Shown: positions 48,488 through 58,600 of the stretch, one piece after another
How positions within the stretch are numbered: position 1 is the first letter of the stretch
Layout: each line of letters opens with the position of its first letter
DNA from: Platycnemis pennipes
Taxonomy: Eukaryota > Arthropoda > Insecta > Odonata > Platycnemididae
NCBI GenBank assembly: GCA_933228895.1
Contig: OW121846.1
Location: 76,024,064 to 76,088,063, forward strand
Reading direction: 5' to 3'
DNA length: 64,000 nucleotides
The notes under the pieces: model-generated
Told to the model about the DNA's origin: nothing
What the model saw: only the letters and a program-made list of their open reading frames with translations
The model's database searches: none
Made by a program: the position numbers and the translations under genes

Positions 48488-48777
48488 CTCCCGGAAGGTC
48501 TGCTCTCACAGGTTCTGTCGCAACCGCTTCCATTGGCAGAGTCGTGTGTCCCCCATTGCGATAAGGCATAGCGGTTCGCGGGCTCAGTTGTGATTGGACG
48601 AAGTGGCGACGTAAGAGGTCGATGCACGCCCACTTTTGCGAAAGGGTTAAAAACATCCGTTTTTCGCCGCTTGTAACTCGAGAACTAATTGACGGATCGA
48701 AACACGGAAAAATACGGGTCTTTTTTTTTACAAACTCTATCAGATTCGGCAATAAAAATATGGTAAACGACCCTATT
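48488..48777 (+). mobile_element. MITE family 1, copy D, left part missing
   Basis: From CTCCCGGAAGGTCTGCTC to GTAAACGACCCTATT this matches the right half of the full copies at 41530 and 63045. About 240 bp of the left end are absent, and unrelated A+T-rich sequence precedes it. Orientation is the same as in copies B and C. Confidence 0.87.
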
Positions 48778-49168
48778 ATTAAGGAAACATACTGAATTCC
48801 TTTGGACTTGCTTAAGGCCGCGCATTCAACCTTAGTGTGCTGAAACCCTTCTTCGAGTATACTTGCTGCATACTCGAGATGAGGCCCCACTGAGTTAAAG
48901 TAGCATGTTTCTTTTGCGACGTGAAACGTAAGTTTCGACGACTTTGATTAACATTTTGCATTCCGTCACGGTTTGCCGCGTTATTTCGGATGCGATGACA
49001 ATAGCTTCGCCGGAATTCTATCTGGCGTCTTCAGGCCCTTTCATATTCTTGTCGCTTCTTAAGTTGTTCTTAGTTAGTTCGGTATTTCTTAGTTAAGTAG
49101 TTAAGGTTACTTCTTTTACTTTTTCTTCCGAGTACTTACCCACCACCCGTTTGAAAAAACCGTGACTT
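48778..49168. other. Intronic stretch, nothing recognised
   Basis: Between a MITE and a SINE. There are some T-rich and TTAGTTAG runs near 49,070-49,110. No coding motif. Confidence 0.45.
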
Positions 49169-49508
49169 GGGGATCGGGTTGGAGTGGTGGCTAGAATACT
49201 GGCCTCCCATCCCGAGGGCCCGGGTTCAATTCCCGGCAGTGGTGGATTTTTCAGTGGAAAACCGGTCCCCACTTAAGTGACTGGTGGAGGACATTTTAGG
49301 TTCAGTACTCCGTCTGTCGGATGGGACGTTAAGCTGAGATCCCCTTAGCGCTTTTCATTAAGATTAGGATAATGCCGACGCCAGGTTTCTCTCCACCCTT
49401 CCTCCGTTTCCTGAAAACTCCTACCATTACCCAATTACCCACATATCCTAAATGGCGCAAATGAACTCAGCTGTCGGTCACCTCCCCTGAATAACCAACC
49501 AACCAACC
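49169..49508 (+). mobile_element. tRNA-derived SINE, full-length copy 1
   Basis: The 5' part is tRNA-like: GGGTTGGAGTGGTGGCTAG contains the A box and CCCGGGTTCAATTCCCGG the B box. A tRNA-unrelated body follows with GTCGGATGGGACGTTAAG and GGTTTCTCTCCACCC, and the end is the short repeat AACCAACCAACCAACC. It is 340 bp and close to the copy at 50863-51202. There is no open frame; it depends on a LINE partner for movement. Confidence 0.93.
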
Positions 49509-50140
49509 GTATCTTTAACACTGAGCCACAAATATTCCGTGTTATACCCCCACCTCAGGTTCATAGACGTAGGGATTCCTGAGCATTTATGTCTGCTCAC
49601 TACGCTTAGATCTACTCAGGCAACTATGTATGATTAGTACCAGTGAACTACAAGGGATATATTACTGAATACCGGAAGAGAAAAACACCATCCATTAATT
49701 GAGCAAACCATAACCGAAGGCCACTCTCCGAAAAAAATACAGGGGAAATTCGAAAGGCGGGGAAATTCGTGAGCATTGGTAATATACCATCAGATACACT
49801 GAAGAAAATAGGAAGGGGTGTTAGAGAAATTTTTTTCGGATTCAATAATGGATAGAGGGGGAGAGAGTTTGGCCGAAGAAATTAGTAAAATCTGTGCAGT
49901 AATACTATACTACAGCAAAAAAGTACAAAAAGTGCTGTAATACCATTGCATAGAAGAAGATAACAAGGAAATGACAGGTGTACACGTTTTTATACCCCAC
50001 ATGGCGAAGGTTGTACTTATAATCACAACGTAAGGGTGGGGAAGTGAGAAAACGAGTTTCTAGGGAAAAATCTTTCCGGAATTTTGAAAGGGTTGGGTAA
50101 CTCGGAATGAGATTACTGTAAAGAAAACTGGAATTAAATC
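49509..50140. other. Intronic stretch between SINE and LINE relic
   Basis: Possibly 5' parts of the LINE relic that follows, but no motif is certain. Confidence 0.35.
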
Positions 50141-50645
50141 AGGTTTATAAACGTGTCTTGCCAATTTCCAAAAAAGCTTTCGACAGAGTGAGGTGGGAAT
50201 AGTTAATGGAAATATCGCCAAAGATAAAAGCAGATTAGTGAGGGAGAAGAATGATCCAGAATTTATCCCTGGCCCAGCAGGCGAATTAAAAGAGAGGTGG
50301 ATGAAGAATCAGATTGGTCGGTAATAGGGAGGGGCGTAGACTGGACAGTCCGTTATCACCGGTAGAGTTTAACGTGTTTTCCGAGGAAATGGTGAGAGGC
50401 GGGGGATAGATAAATAGATAGATGGATAAGCATCTTTATTGGGGCGAGATGGAGACTAAAAGTCCCCTCTTCCATGTAACCGCTAATGGGATGGACTAGA
50501 AGAGGGAGTAGAAGCCAAGGGGAAGACAGGTAAGTTGTTAAGGTACGCGGATGATCAAGTGCTAGCCATTCAGCCAATACAAGAAATTTTGGAAAAATGG
50601 TAAGAAGCCGAGAAAAATGGGACAAGTAAATAAATTAACACCATG
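50140..50645 (+). pseudogene. LINE reverse-transcriptase relic with YADD box
   Basis: Three RT blocks in order: KKAFDRVRWE near 50,171-50,200, LDSPLSPVEFNVFSEEMVRG near 50,340-50,400 (the family's QGCPLSPLLFNxYSEEM), and KLLRYADDQVLAIQ near 50,532-50,575 with an intact YADD catalytic box. A short insertion with GATAGATAGATGG separates the last two. The frame is broken by stops. Orientation is plus. Confidence 0.78.
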
Positions 50646-50862
50646 GAGAGAAAATTTAAACTTCGAACATGAATTTCAAAGTTTTTTTTCTCTTCGAGAA
50701 ATTGAAAAGTTGCCGGATAGGATACATACTTACGAATCTAAGCATCAGTAATATTATTATTTTTAGACGTTCATATCTTATTTGTAGACGATTATAGGCA
50801 ATGGAACAGAATATAGGGATAGATCAAAGGTAGGAGAAATATTTTTAGCCTGTGGTGGTAGC

Positions 50863-51202
50863 GGGGGATCGGGTTGGCGTGGTGGCTAGAGTACTGGCCT
50901 CCCATCCAAATGGCCCGGGTTCGATTCCCGGCAGTGGTGGATTTTTCACTGGAAAACCGGTCCCCACTTGAGTGTCTAGTGGAGGGCATTTCAAGTTCAG
51001 TACTCCGTCCGTCGGATGGGACGTTAAGCCGTGGTCCCCTTGGCGCCTTTCGTTAATAGTAGGCTAATGCCGACACCGGGTTTCTCTCCACCCCTCCTCC
51101 GTTCCCTGAAAACTCCTACCACTACCCAATTACCCACCTATCCTATATGGGGCAAATGACCTCAGCTGTCGGTCGCCTCCCCTGAACAACCAACCAACCA
51201 AC
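50863..51202 (+). mobile_element. tRNA-derived SINE, full-length copy 2, with target duplication
   Basis: This copy has an A box in GGGTTGGCGTGGTGGCTAGA, a B box in CCCGGGTTCGATTCCCGG, and the same body and (AACC)n tail as copy 1. It is flanked by CTGTGGTGGTAGC (50850-50862) and CTGTAGTGGTAGC (51203-51215), a 13-bp target-site duplication with one difference. This fits insertion by a LINE machinery. Confidence 0.94.
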
Positions 51203-51327
51203 CTGTAGTGGTAGCTATTAGTTGCATGGTTAACAATGTATGGCAGCTATGAGTTGCACGTTTAGTTGCATGGATTCCCGGTAGTTGAGTCAAGTAGGTC
51301 TTGGTAGCTCTCAATTGCAGGTATTTA

Positions 51328-51403
51328 CATGCTTGGGGATCTTCACCCCGTCACACACCCTCGCAGTGGTTCGCAGGGAATTACTTAGATGCGGATGTAG
51401 AAG
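51328..51403 (+). repeat. CR1/Jockey-like LINE 3' terminus, short copy
   Basis: The segment GGGGATCTTCACCCCGTCAC ... TTCGCAGGGAATTACTTAG ... GCGGATGTAGAAG is a diverged match to the 3' tails at 23,620, 34,128 and 36,205. It abuts a different LINE relic at about 51,405, so it is a nested or neighbouring insertion. Confidence 0.65.
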
Positions 51404-51404
51404 A

Positions 51405-51960
51405 AATATGGTTGCATCACAAAACTGCGAAAGACACGGAATGAAGACAAACCGTAAGAAAATTGAAGTACTGAGATCTTCAAGAACATTGGAGCCGATG
51501 AAATTTAAAAGCAGGAGGTTACAAGCTACAGTAGGTACAGCGATTACGCTTCCTGGACAATTTGGGGCGGAAAAGGGGAAGAGGGACAGCAAAGTTCGAA
51601 GGCGAATCGTGTAGGCGAAAGAGGCGTTTAATCGTGGAAGATAATAAACGACAAGGTTGCGTCGGGATGTCAAACAAGGCTGGGGAAAAGTAGAAATAAA
51701 GCATTGCTTTGCATGGTGCCGAAATATGGTTCTTCATAAAAGAAGATGGAAAGAGACCAAGGCCTTTAGAGAAGTGGGTGCTGAGAAGGATGGCGAAGAT
51801 AAGGTGGGTGGAAAGGAAGACAAACGTGGAGGAGCTGGAGAGAGTGGAGGAGGACTAAATGGAAGAGTTAACAAGGGAAAAGGTTGTTTAGAAGGACTTT
51901 ATACAGAGAGAAGAATATTGGGTAAGAAAAGTACAGGGAATAGGTGAACGGGTAATTTGG
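51405..51960 (+). pseudogene. LINE relic, region after the RT catalytic box
   Basis: One frame reads CERHGMKTNRKKIEVLRSSR, the ExxGMKINxKKTKVMxxSR block that follows YADD in many LINEs, and AKEAFNRGR follows near 51,617-51,643 (the family's AKxAFxKxRxLL). Further degenerate blocks run to about 51,950. Stops break the frame. It could be a separate copy from 50,140-50,645. Confidence 0.6.
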
Positions 51961-52530
51961 ATAGAATCAGGGGCCTCGGAACTATTTTCACTGGGGGGGA
52001 CCTTGAAAAGGGCCCGGCTCCTAAGAAAAGGCCTCGCATTTTTGCGGATAGGAGGGGTTAGAGATTAGAGTTTCGATAAATGAGCATATTAAGGTGTGAG
52101 AATGCGTGTTAGAAAGTACCCGCTTCGACTGAAAGGGCCCGGGGCAAATTCTGGGGGAGTGCGTTCGGCCCCTACTTGCCCCCCACTTCCGACGCCGCTG
52201 AATAGAATGATGAGAGGTGGGAAGAATGCGGTACTAAATAAATTCATATGAAAAATATGGTTTGGGGTTAGATTTATGTCCATCTAAACCTCATTCACCG
52301 GTAGAACAATAATAATATTAATTAAAACCGCTTGCTTATTCGTCCCCGAGGAGGTGAGTTTAATATCTGCCAATCCTATTTTGCCGGGGTGAGTTTTTTC
52401 ACCAACAAGGTCATGCACGAGTACGATCATTATCTAAAATACACACACGCCCTCTGCAACTGGCAATGGGCTGCACAGGATATTAATAAAGCACAACAAC
52501 ACAAATGAGAACACAAGCGACGACACTTAC
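51961..52530 (-). other. Intron flank just 3' of the 71-nt collagen exon
   Basis: Mixed sequence with a G+C-richer patch near 52,100-52,200. It begins the 24.7-kb intron right after the donor gtaagt. Nothing else recognised. Confidence 0.5.
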
Positions 52531-52601
52531 AGCAGCGCCGGAATCTCCCACGTCGCCCTTTTTGCCCCTCTTTCCTCTTTTACCCGGGGGACCAGGGGGC
52601 C
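52531..52601 (-). CDS. Collagen exon with basic KRGKRGKK stretch
   Basis: This 71-nt exon has acceptor tcgttgcag and a consensus donor gtaagt. Read with two leading bases that complete a split glycine codon, it encodes PPGPPGKRGKRGKK followed by GDVGDSGAA, eight uninterrupted Gly-X-Y triplets. It is the most 5' exon seen in the window. The segment is strongly basic and contains RGKR, which matches the R-X-K/R-R furin pattern; ectodomain shedding by furin is known for membrane collagens XIII, XXIII and XXV. The exon ends in phase 0, so it joins the next exon (GPIG...) without breaking the triplet register. Another frame across this stretch is open for 65 codons and reads through the exon, but it runs into both introns and is not the coding unit. 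Confidence 0.9.
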
Positions 52602-52820
52602 CTGCAACGAGAGAACAAGAAGACATGAGCACAAATGGAGGGACATAATGCACAATTATTAGGCCATACGGAGGACACACAAATTATCTCATTTTTCAGA
52701 GTGCAGAGTGGTAATTGAAGCGATCGATAACACCGTATGGTCATCAGCGACAAGGGAAAGAGTATGCACAGGGATTAGGTAAGTGCAAGGGCACAACATG
52801 CATCCTCTTCACAAACAAAC

Positions 52821-53574
52821 TTAACCCATTAACGCCCAGATGTTTTTTCTTTCCAAATTTTTATTATTCATACATTTCCTTCTTTAATACCTTGCCAAAC
52901 TGATAGAAAAAATATTTTAAAACTTTTTTAACAATATATAAATAATTATGGGGTGGGTCGTTAGCGACCGATTGGGCACAACCCCGAAGAGCATAAGCGG
53001 GTGAGATCATCCGTTCCAAAAGTGCGTCCATCCGATATTTTTATTTCTATTACTTCAAATTTGGCTGATGTTCACCAATATTGCATGTGAAATCATTTTT
53101 TCAAATTACTACCTTTTTTAATTTCTGAAATGTATAGTCAATTACATTGATTTTCCCAATAAAAGTTCATAACCATTGTGTAACAGAAAAGTACACTTTA
53201 TTTCTAAAAATATTGTTAATTACAATGTGACCTTTAGTTGCACGATGTTCAATAAATGTATTTAAAAAGTGTAAAAATTTGTTTCAAATATGCAAAAACA
53301 TCATTTTTTCACATGGCGCTCTAAATTTGCACAGAAAAAGGAAATATGTAAGTATTTTTAATATTGTCATCTTAATTCAGCTACTAAAACATTAGCTATT
53401 GAAAATTTACCAAAAAACTTAAACTTACACCTGTGATACCTGCACCTGTAATTAACTATCCTCAACGCATGATACCCTGCGAAGTGGCACTCCGCATCTT
53501 TGGAATATTTAAACGGTTTTTCAAACAGTTTTAAAAATATTTTTCTGGATGGGCTGCTAACCCATGGGTGTTAA
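52821..53574. mobile_element. TTAA-flanked MITE candidate (piggyBac-like)
   Basis: The left edge TTAACCCATTAACGCCCAGA and right edge CCCATGGGTGTTAA are flanked by TTAA, with related inner sequence (CGCCCAGA.. against AGCAGCCCATCC.. on the complementary strand, then AAAATATTTTAAAAC on both sides). TTAA duplications are a hallmark of piggyBac-type insertion. There is no transposase frame inside the 750 bp. The end match is imperfect, so the call is moderate. Confidence 0.45.
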
Positions 53575-54930
53575 GATTAATACCTATGAAGAAACAAAAT
53601 TTTCATCAAGGGTTTGGGTAAAGTGTTTGAGTGCTTATGATGCTTTTAAATACTTTTAAAAACTTATGATGCTTTTAAATATTGATAAACAGCCATTTAC
53701 ATACATACATACAAAGGGTGGGACGCAAATTTTACAAACTTAGCTAAAAGGCAAATTAATAAGTGAATATTATCATAATGCTTGTACTAAGCAACCTGTT
53801 ATAAGAAATAAATTGAAAACCACGCAATGGTCACCTTAGTAATCGAATTTACCAAGATGCGTTTTCAACCCATGTTCATGGTTCATTGTTATTTTCTGAG
53901 GAAGAATAAGCACGGAAAATTCATTTTTAGATTAACTTAACTAAAATGATACATGATCGGCTAAACGCATCGTTGAAATTTCATATCAAAGGAATACGAA
54001 GCCTCGTTTAGCCATAATTATCCATCATCAGGAAAAAAATATATCGACCCTGTAAGAGATGAAAGCATGATATGGGTTTGTCTCTTTTATCCAGAAGATT
54101 ACTTTAACCAAAGGATAACGCTAAACACAAAAATAATGGTGTTTTATTCATTTTACAACAAAACTTTCACTTTTCGTACTTAATTTAATTCAGGACTCTC
54201 TATTTTGCATCTTTTTAAAGGTTCATTTGATAGTGGGGAAAATGGATAATCGCCATGCGGCTTTAATACCTGAGTAGACATAAATTACAAAAAAATGCAG
54301 AGATTTATTTTAAATTACACCATAATCCACTATAAAAAAGTAAACCAGCCCGTTATAAGTGAAATATTATTCGTCAATGAAATGCGACGATTATTTCTGA
54401 TTTTGGCAGCGGCGTGATAATTACAGCCCAAGAAGATAATGATTTCTCTGGAAGACGCGAGAAAAATGTCGGAATTTTCCAAAAACTAAGGCTCTTTTCC
54501 ATTGGTAATTTTCCAATTATTTTCCTCTCAGAAATCACCTCATTACTGCATATTACCACTTCAACCCGAAGGTAGGCTTGATGGATGAGGGTAGAGCTCA
54601 TCATACACTATCCAGAGGCGAATAAAATTCACTAATAAGGAGAAATCTGGTTAAATTCTAACCGTGTAACACCTGTGGTTTCCCAGATCAATCTGATACT
54701 CATGATACCCAGCTCGCACAGCTCAATAGGTAAATAAGTGACTTCACATATAGTTGAAATCGGCCTCAAAAACAGCAGCCAATAACTTTACAGATGGGGA
54801 TAAATCTAATGTCTGGCGCTAAATGGTGGAACAACATTGCATTAGCAATGCTATCAAAGTATGTACAGTCAACCACTGTTATCATAAAAACATATGCTTC
54901 ACATATTTCAAGACAACACACATCAGGTAG
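53575..54930. other. Intronic stretch, nothing recognised
   Basis: A+T-rich sequence with a short near-duplicate (GATGCTTTTAAATA twice near 53,640-53,682) and CATACATACATAC at about 53,700. No coding motif. Confidence 0.45.
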
Positions 54931-54932
54931 TA

Positions 54933-57900
54933 CAGGCAATCCCCGACTTACGTATGTCTCGACTTACGTAAATCCGTACTTACGTAAGTGGCAAATTCAT
55001 CTAAAGAGATGCCGTTGATTTACGAACGCCAGCGCGAAATAAGAAAATGTTAGTTCGCATTTTTGCTGGCGGAAATATATCGTGTGGTTATCGAGGTTTT
55101 AAAATAATAAAATAAAGAAATTGTTACATTTATATCGTTCATATGTGGAATTTCATTGCATTCAATTAATTTTTGTCGCAAATTCGCGTAAAAAACTTAT
55201 AAACTTCTACCCAGCTGCCCACTCTATGTAAAATTTCGAATATTCGTAGCGATATTTGATCATCTATCCGAAGAATAGTTACCTCATAATTCATTACTTT
55301 GTTGATTCTGTGCTCGATTGCTCGATTCCCAGTTTGTTTGAAAAACCCTTCTGTGTCAATTGCTCATGTCATAAAACGATGCAACAATGTAGATAACCCA
55401 AGGAATCAAAAGCATCTCGCACCACTGGTACATTGTATTGTAAGAAGAGTAGGATAACACTTGCAACATTGTAACTTAATGATCCTGGGGTGATACGAAG
55501 TCTCGGTCAATCCCATTAGTCATTTTCTGGTTGTCGAAGTCGTACGTTGGATTTGTGAAAAAAATAACCGTGAAGTATTTTAGATCCTCCAACTATGGCT
55601 GATAGACGGCGAAGTGAACCTGGGGCTTCTAAAAGGTGACGTACAATCACTTTAGAAGAGAAAATTGCTACCGTGAAGAAATATGAACATGGCCATATTC
55701 ACCGTAATATATTCATAACGATATTCACCATAATATGTGTTGTGAGCAATCTGGTGTCAAATATGTATCAACGCGCTAGTGAAAGACAAGGAACGAATCA
55801 AAAAACGTGCAAAAGGTTCAGCTTGTATAAAATTCGCCATCATTACCAAACTAAGAAATTGTCTTCTTGGTGAAATGAAAAAATTACTGACGGTGTGAAT
55901 GGAGGAGCAACATCAAAGAGGTGCTTAGTCTACTAACGATTCAACGGAAGCCCATAAGTCTCCACGAACTGTTGAAGAATCAGACAAGTGAAACGGTCAG
56001 ATGCTTCATCGCGACCAACGGGTGATTAAATCGATTTTAAAGTCGTTGGAATTTGCATAACGTAAAATTAAGTGTTGAGGCAGCCAGTGGTGATATAAAG
56101 GCAGCAAAGGATTTTCCAAAAATACTAGAAACATATTTTGAGGAGAATGGTTATTTATCTACACAGATGAATCTGATGCTTTCCCGGTGCATACTGTAGA
56201 TGATGGCTATTCGGACTTATTATAGACGTCATCATCCCTATCGACAATGTGCGACTCGTACATCGAAACGTCGGCGGAAATGCAGTGTTTGACCCGGTGG
56301 AGAACCCGAACAGCCTTCACTACCGTAAAAGTTGGTTAATGTTGACAAAACGGGGGTTTTATAGAAAAGAATGCCACACAGTACGTACATTTCTAAAGAA
56401 GATAAGTCTGCACCCGGCTTTAAGGCGACTAAAAATTGCCCGAATCTTTTGCTAGGAAGTAACGCAAATTGAGAGATCGTCTAATTTACCATTCGGAACA
56501 TCCGCGAGCAATAACAAATGTTGATTAATCCTTTCTTCCGGTCATCTGGAAATCAAACGCAAAAGCTTACGTTACATCTGCTTCATTTGAGGATTGGTAC
56601 TGCAACTATTTTGTACCAGAAATTCAAGGGGTACTGCATTAAGAAAAAAAATTCCACTTAAAATCTTTCTGTTACTTGATAATAATGCACCTGGCCACCT
56701 TCCACACTTGGACGATTTGTAGGACCGCTATCTATTTATTTTTAGGCCTCCGAATACAACGGCACATCTACAACCTATGGATCAGGGAGTCATCGCGTCC
56801 ATTAAAGATTATTACTTACGCAAGACATTTGCTGATGCTATTACTGCCACAGTTGGGGTTGGTGGAGCGACACTTAGGAAGTTATGGAAGGATTACAATA
56901 TAAATCATGCCAAAAATGTAGCATCATCCTGGGAAGACAAAAATATGAATGTGGTGTGGAAAAACCTTTGCCCATATCTCGTAAATGTTGAGGGATTTGC
57001 GACAAATGAAGCAGATTAAGCCATCGGTCGAGTTGTTGAGCTTGCGCATGTCCTCGACCTTTAAATGGAGGCGGAAGACGTGGAAGAGCTGTTAGGTTCG
57101 CTCGAGGAGTTGACAAACAATGGCCTGATACAGATGTAGGCACGGAGGTCAGAAGTAGGGGATGAGGATGATGAAGGGAGATCTCAAAAGGACAAATGGA
57201 CGAAACAAAAATGCTTTGCAATAAAGGGATTGAGGGAGGTCTTTGAGCATATTAATTCAGCGGCGGAAAAACTTGAGCAAATGGATTCTAACATCGGCAG
57301 GTTCGCTAACGTCAGCAGGGTACTTCAAGATACTACTCCGCGAAAGTTGAATCCGCTTCACCGTCAACCTCGTCAACAGCTGGAGCAGAGGGCGACGCCA
57401 CAGTGCAGCGAGTGAGAGAAATGAAATGTGTCTACGTGCGTGAAGGATTAAGTATGTGTATGGATGTTAGTGCGTGAGACTGTAAAGCGTAAAGAGACTG
57501 TAAGCGACCTGATCCTATACCCTCCTCTTATGAGTATAAACTGTGACAATGAAACCACCAGAGTCATCAATGAACAATAAAAGGCAGAAAATACAGTAAT
57601 TATCAAAGGTTAGTAAATTACGCATTGCTATATGGCACCTACAATGGCATAATTACATAATAAATTAATATTAGTCGTCATTTAAGTGAAGTAACATTAA
57701 GGTACCGTAATTTTGCTAATCCGTGCGATTGGTCAATTCGGAGTTGAGATATTACGCATTTTCATTAGTAATTCACGTGATTCAACTACCAGGCAACATT
57801 AACGTTTATTTATGCAAATAAATTAAGGATAAATATAAGAATTTTTGATTTTTGAATGAACTGAAGGACATTTGCCCGAAAAATTTCCCCGCATCGATCG

Positions 57901-57993
57901 AAATCTCCGGTGCACGGACTTAGTTCTGGAGAAATTTTCGACTTACGCAGCGTGTGTCGGAATGCATCTTATACGTAACTCGGGGACTGCCTG
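54933..57993 (+). mobile_element. Tigger/pogo-like DNA transposon, both ends present
   Basis: The element is 3,061 bp. The left end CAGGCAATCCCCGACTTACG and right end complement CAGGCAGTCCCCGAGTTACG form a terminal inverted repeat of about 24 bp. A TA lies on each side (54931-54932 and 57994-57995), the usual Tc1/mariner-superfamily target duplication. The transposase pseudogene at 55595-57415 carries Tigger-type domains. Pogo/Tigger is the best family call: TIRs starting CAGG, a CENP-B-like HTH, and a DDE domain with PPNTT and QPMDQG. Confidence 0.93.
55595..57417 (+). pseudogene. Tigger-like transposase pseudogene
   Basis: The start ATG at 55595 opens MADRRRSEPGASKR, then an in-frame TGA at 55637. 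Immediately after, TITLEEKIATVKKYEHG matches the CENP-B-type HTH that binds the element ends. Further on, LETYFEENGYLSTQM (about 56,125-56,170) corresponds to the block before the first catalytic Asp, which is lost to a frameshift. LPVIWKSNAKAYVTSASFED is at about 56,545-56,605. LLLDNNAPGH (about 56,670) carries the second catalytic Asp. RPPNTTAHLQPMDQGVI ends with the third acidic residue near 56,778. A 61-codon block ending at 57415 is the C-terminus. At least one stop and several frameshifts make it non-functional. Confidence 0.9.
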
Positions 57994-57995
57994 TA

Positions 57996-58600
57996 CACCA
58001 AGTGCGAAATGAATTTTGGCCAACTAACGTCAAAATACGTGTCGTATGTTTTCATAATAAACTAGAGGAAATAAAAAAATCTTATAATATTATTCCACTG
58101 ATAGAGCTAATATATATAATATAGGTACGTTTTCATTAAATTAAAAAAATAGAAAGATGTGTTTTTGTTATTAATAATAAATAAAAAGTAGTCATCTTCA
58201 CAGAGGTCAATCAGTGCATAGTAGCCATTCATGCATTTTTTAAATTGTAATATCGATTTAGCTCAGAATTACACTGATAACTCAAACGTAGTCGTTTGAG
58301 CGAAAAATATATGTTGGCCAAGGCCGCGAAGCGTTAAGTATTTCCGAATCGCGCCGTGTGAGACTGAAGAATAATGAAGCATTTTACTGCGCCGGATATG
58401 TAAGGAAGATAAACAGGAAAGCTATGAAAGTTAATGAGTAGCGGACCTCTATAAACACATTACGGGACAGAATATTTATGAGGACAGGTTTTTTCCCCGC
58501 GACTTTTCACCTCCAGTTACTTCTTTTCATTTTCATGAAACGAAAGGCGAAGGAAACACACGAGAGGCATGCGTCTAGGAAATATGCAAGGGACCAAAAA
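57996..58600. other. Intronic stretch, nothing recognised
   Basis: A+T-rich sequence between the Tigger element and the LINE relic. No repeats or motifs seen. Confidence 0.5.

Larger units (their letters stand above)
1567..52601 (-). other. Span of a partial collagen gene (five internal exons)
   Basis: All recognisable host coding sequence belongs to one minus-strand collagen gene; the span covers five small exons and four introns of about 24,690, 20,298, 159 and 5,604 bp. Every junction has an AG acceptor and a GT donor. Exon phases agree, so the Gly-X-Y register is kept: GDSGAA joins GPIG, NGFP joins GPIG, GDP joins GRPG, and SAVK joins GLKR. No start, stop, signal or membrane segment is visible, so both ends lie outside the window. 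From family knowledge, the basic RGKR stretch and a non-collagenous break fit transmembrane MACIT collagens (XIII/XXIII/XXV; insect CG42342-like). This family name is recalled, not searched. A fibrillar or type IV chain is less likely because the exons are not 54-bp units and an interruption occurs. Confidence 0.85.

Noticed and set aside
52483..52680. 65-codon minus frame reading through the collagen exon into both introns
   Set aside because: It contains the Gly-X-Y residues, but its ends are intronic sequence. The splice sites at 52531 and 52601 define the true exon.
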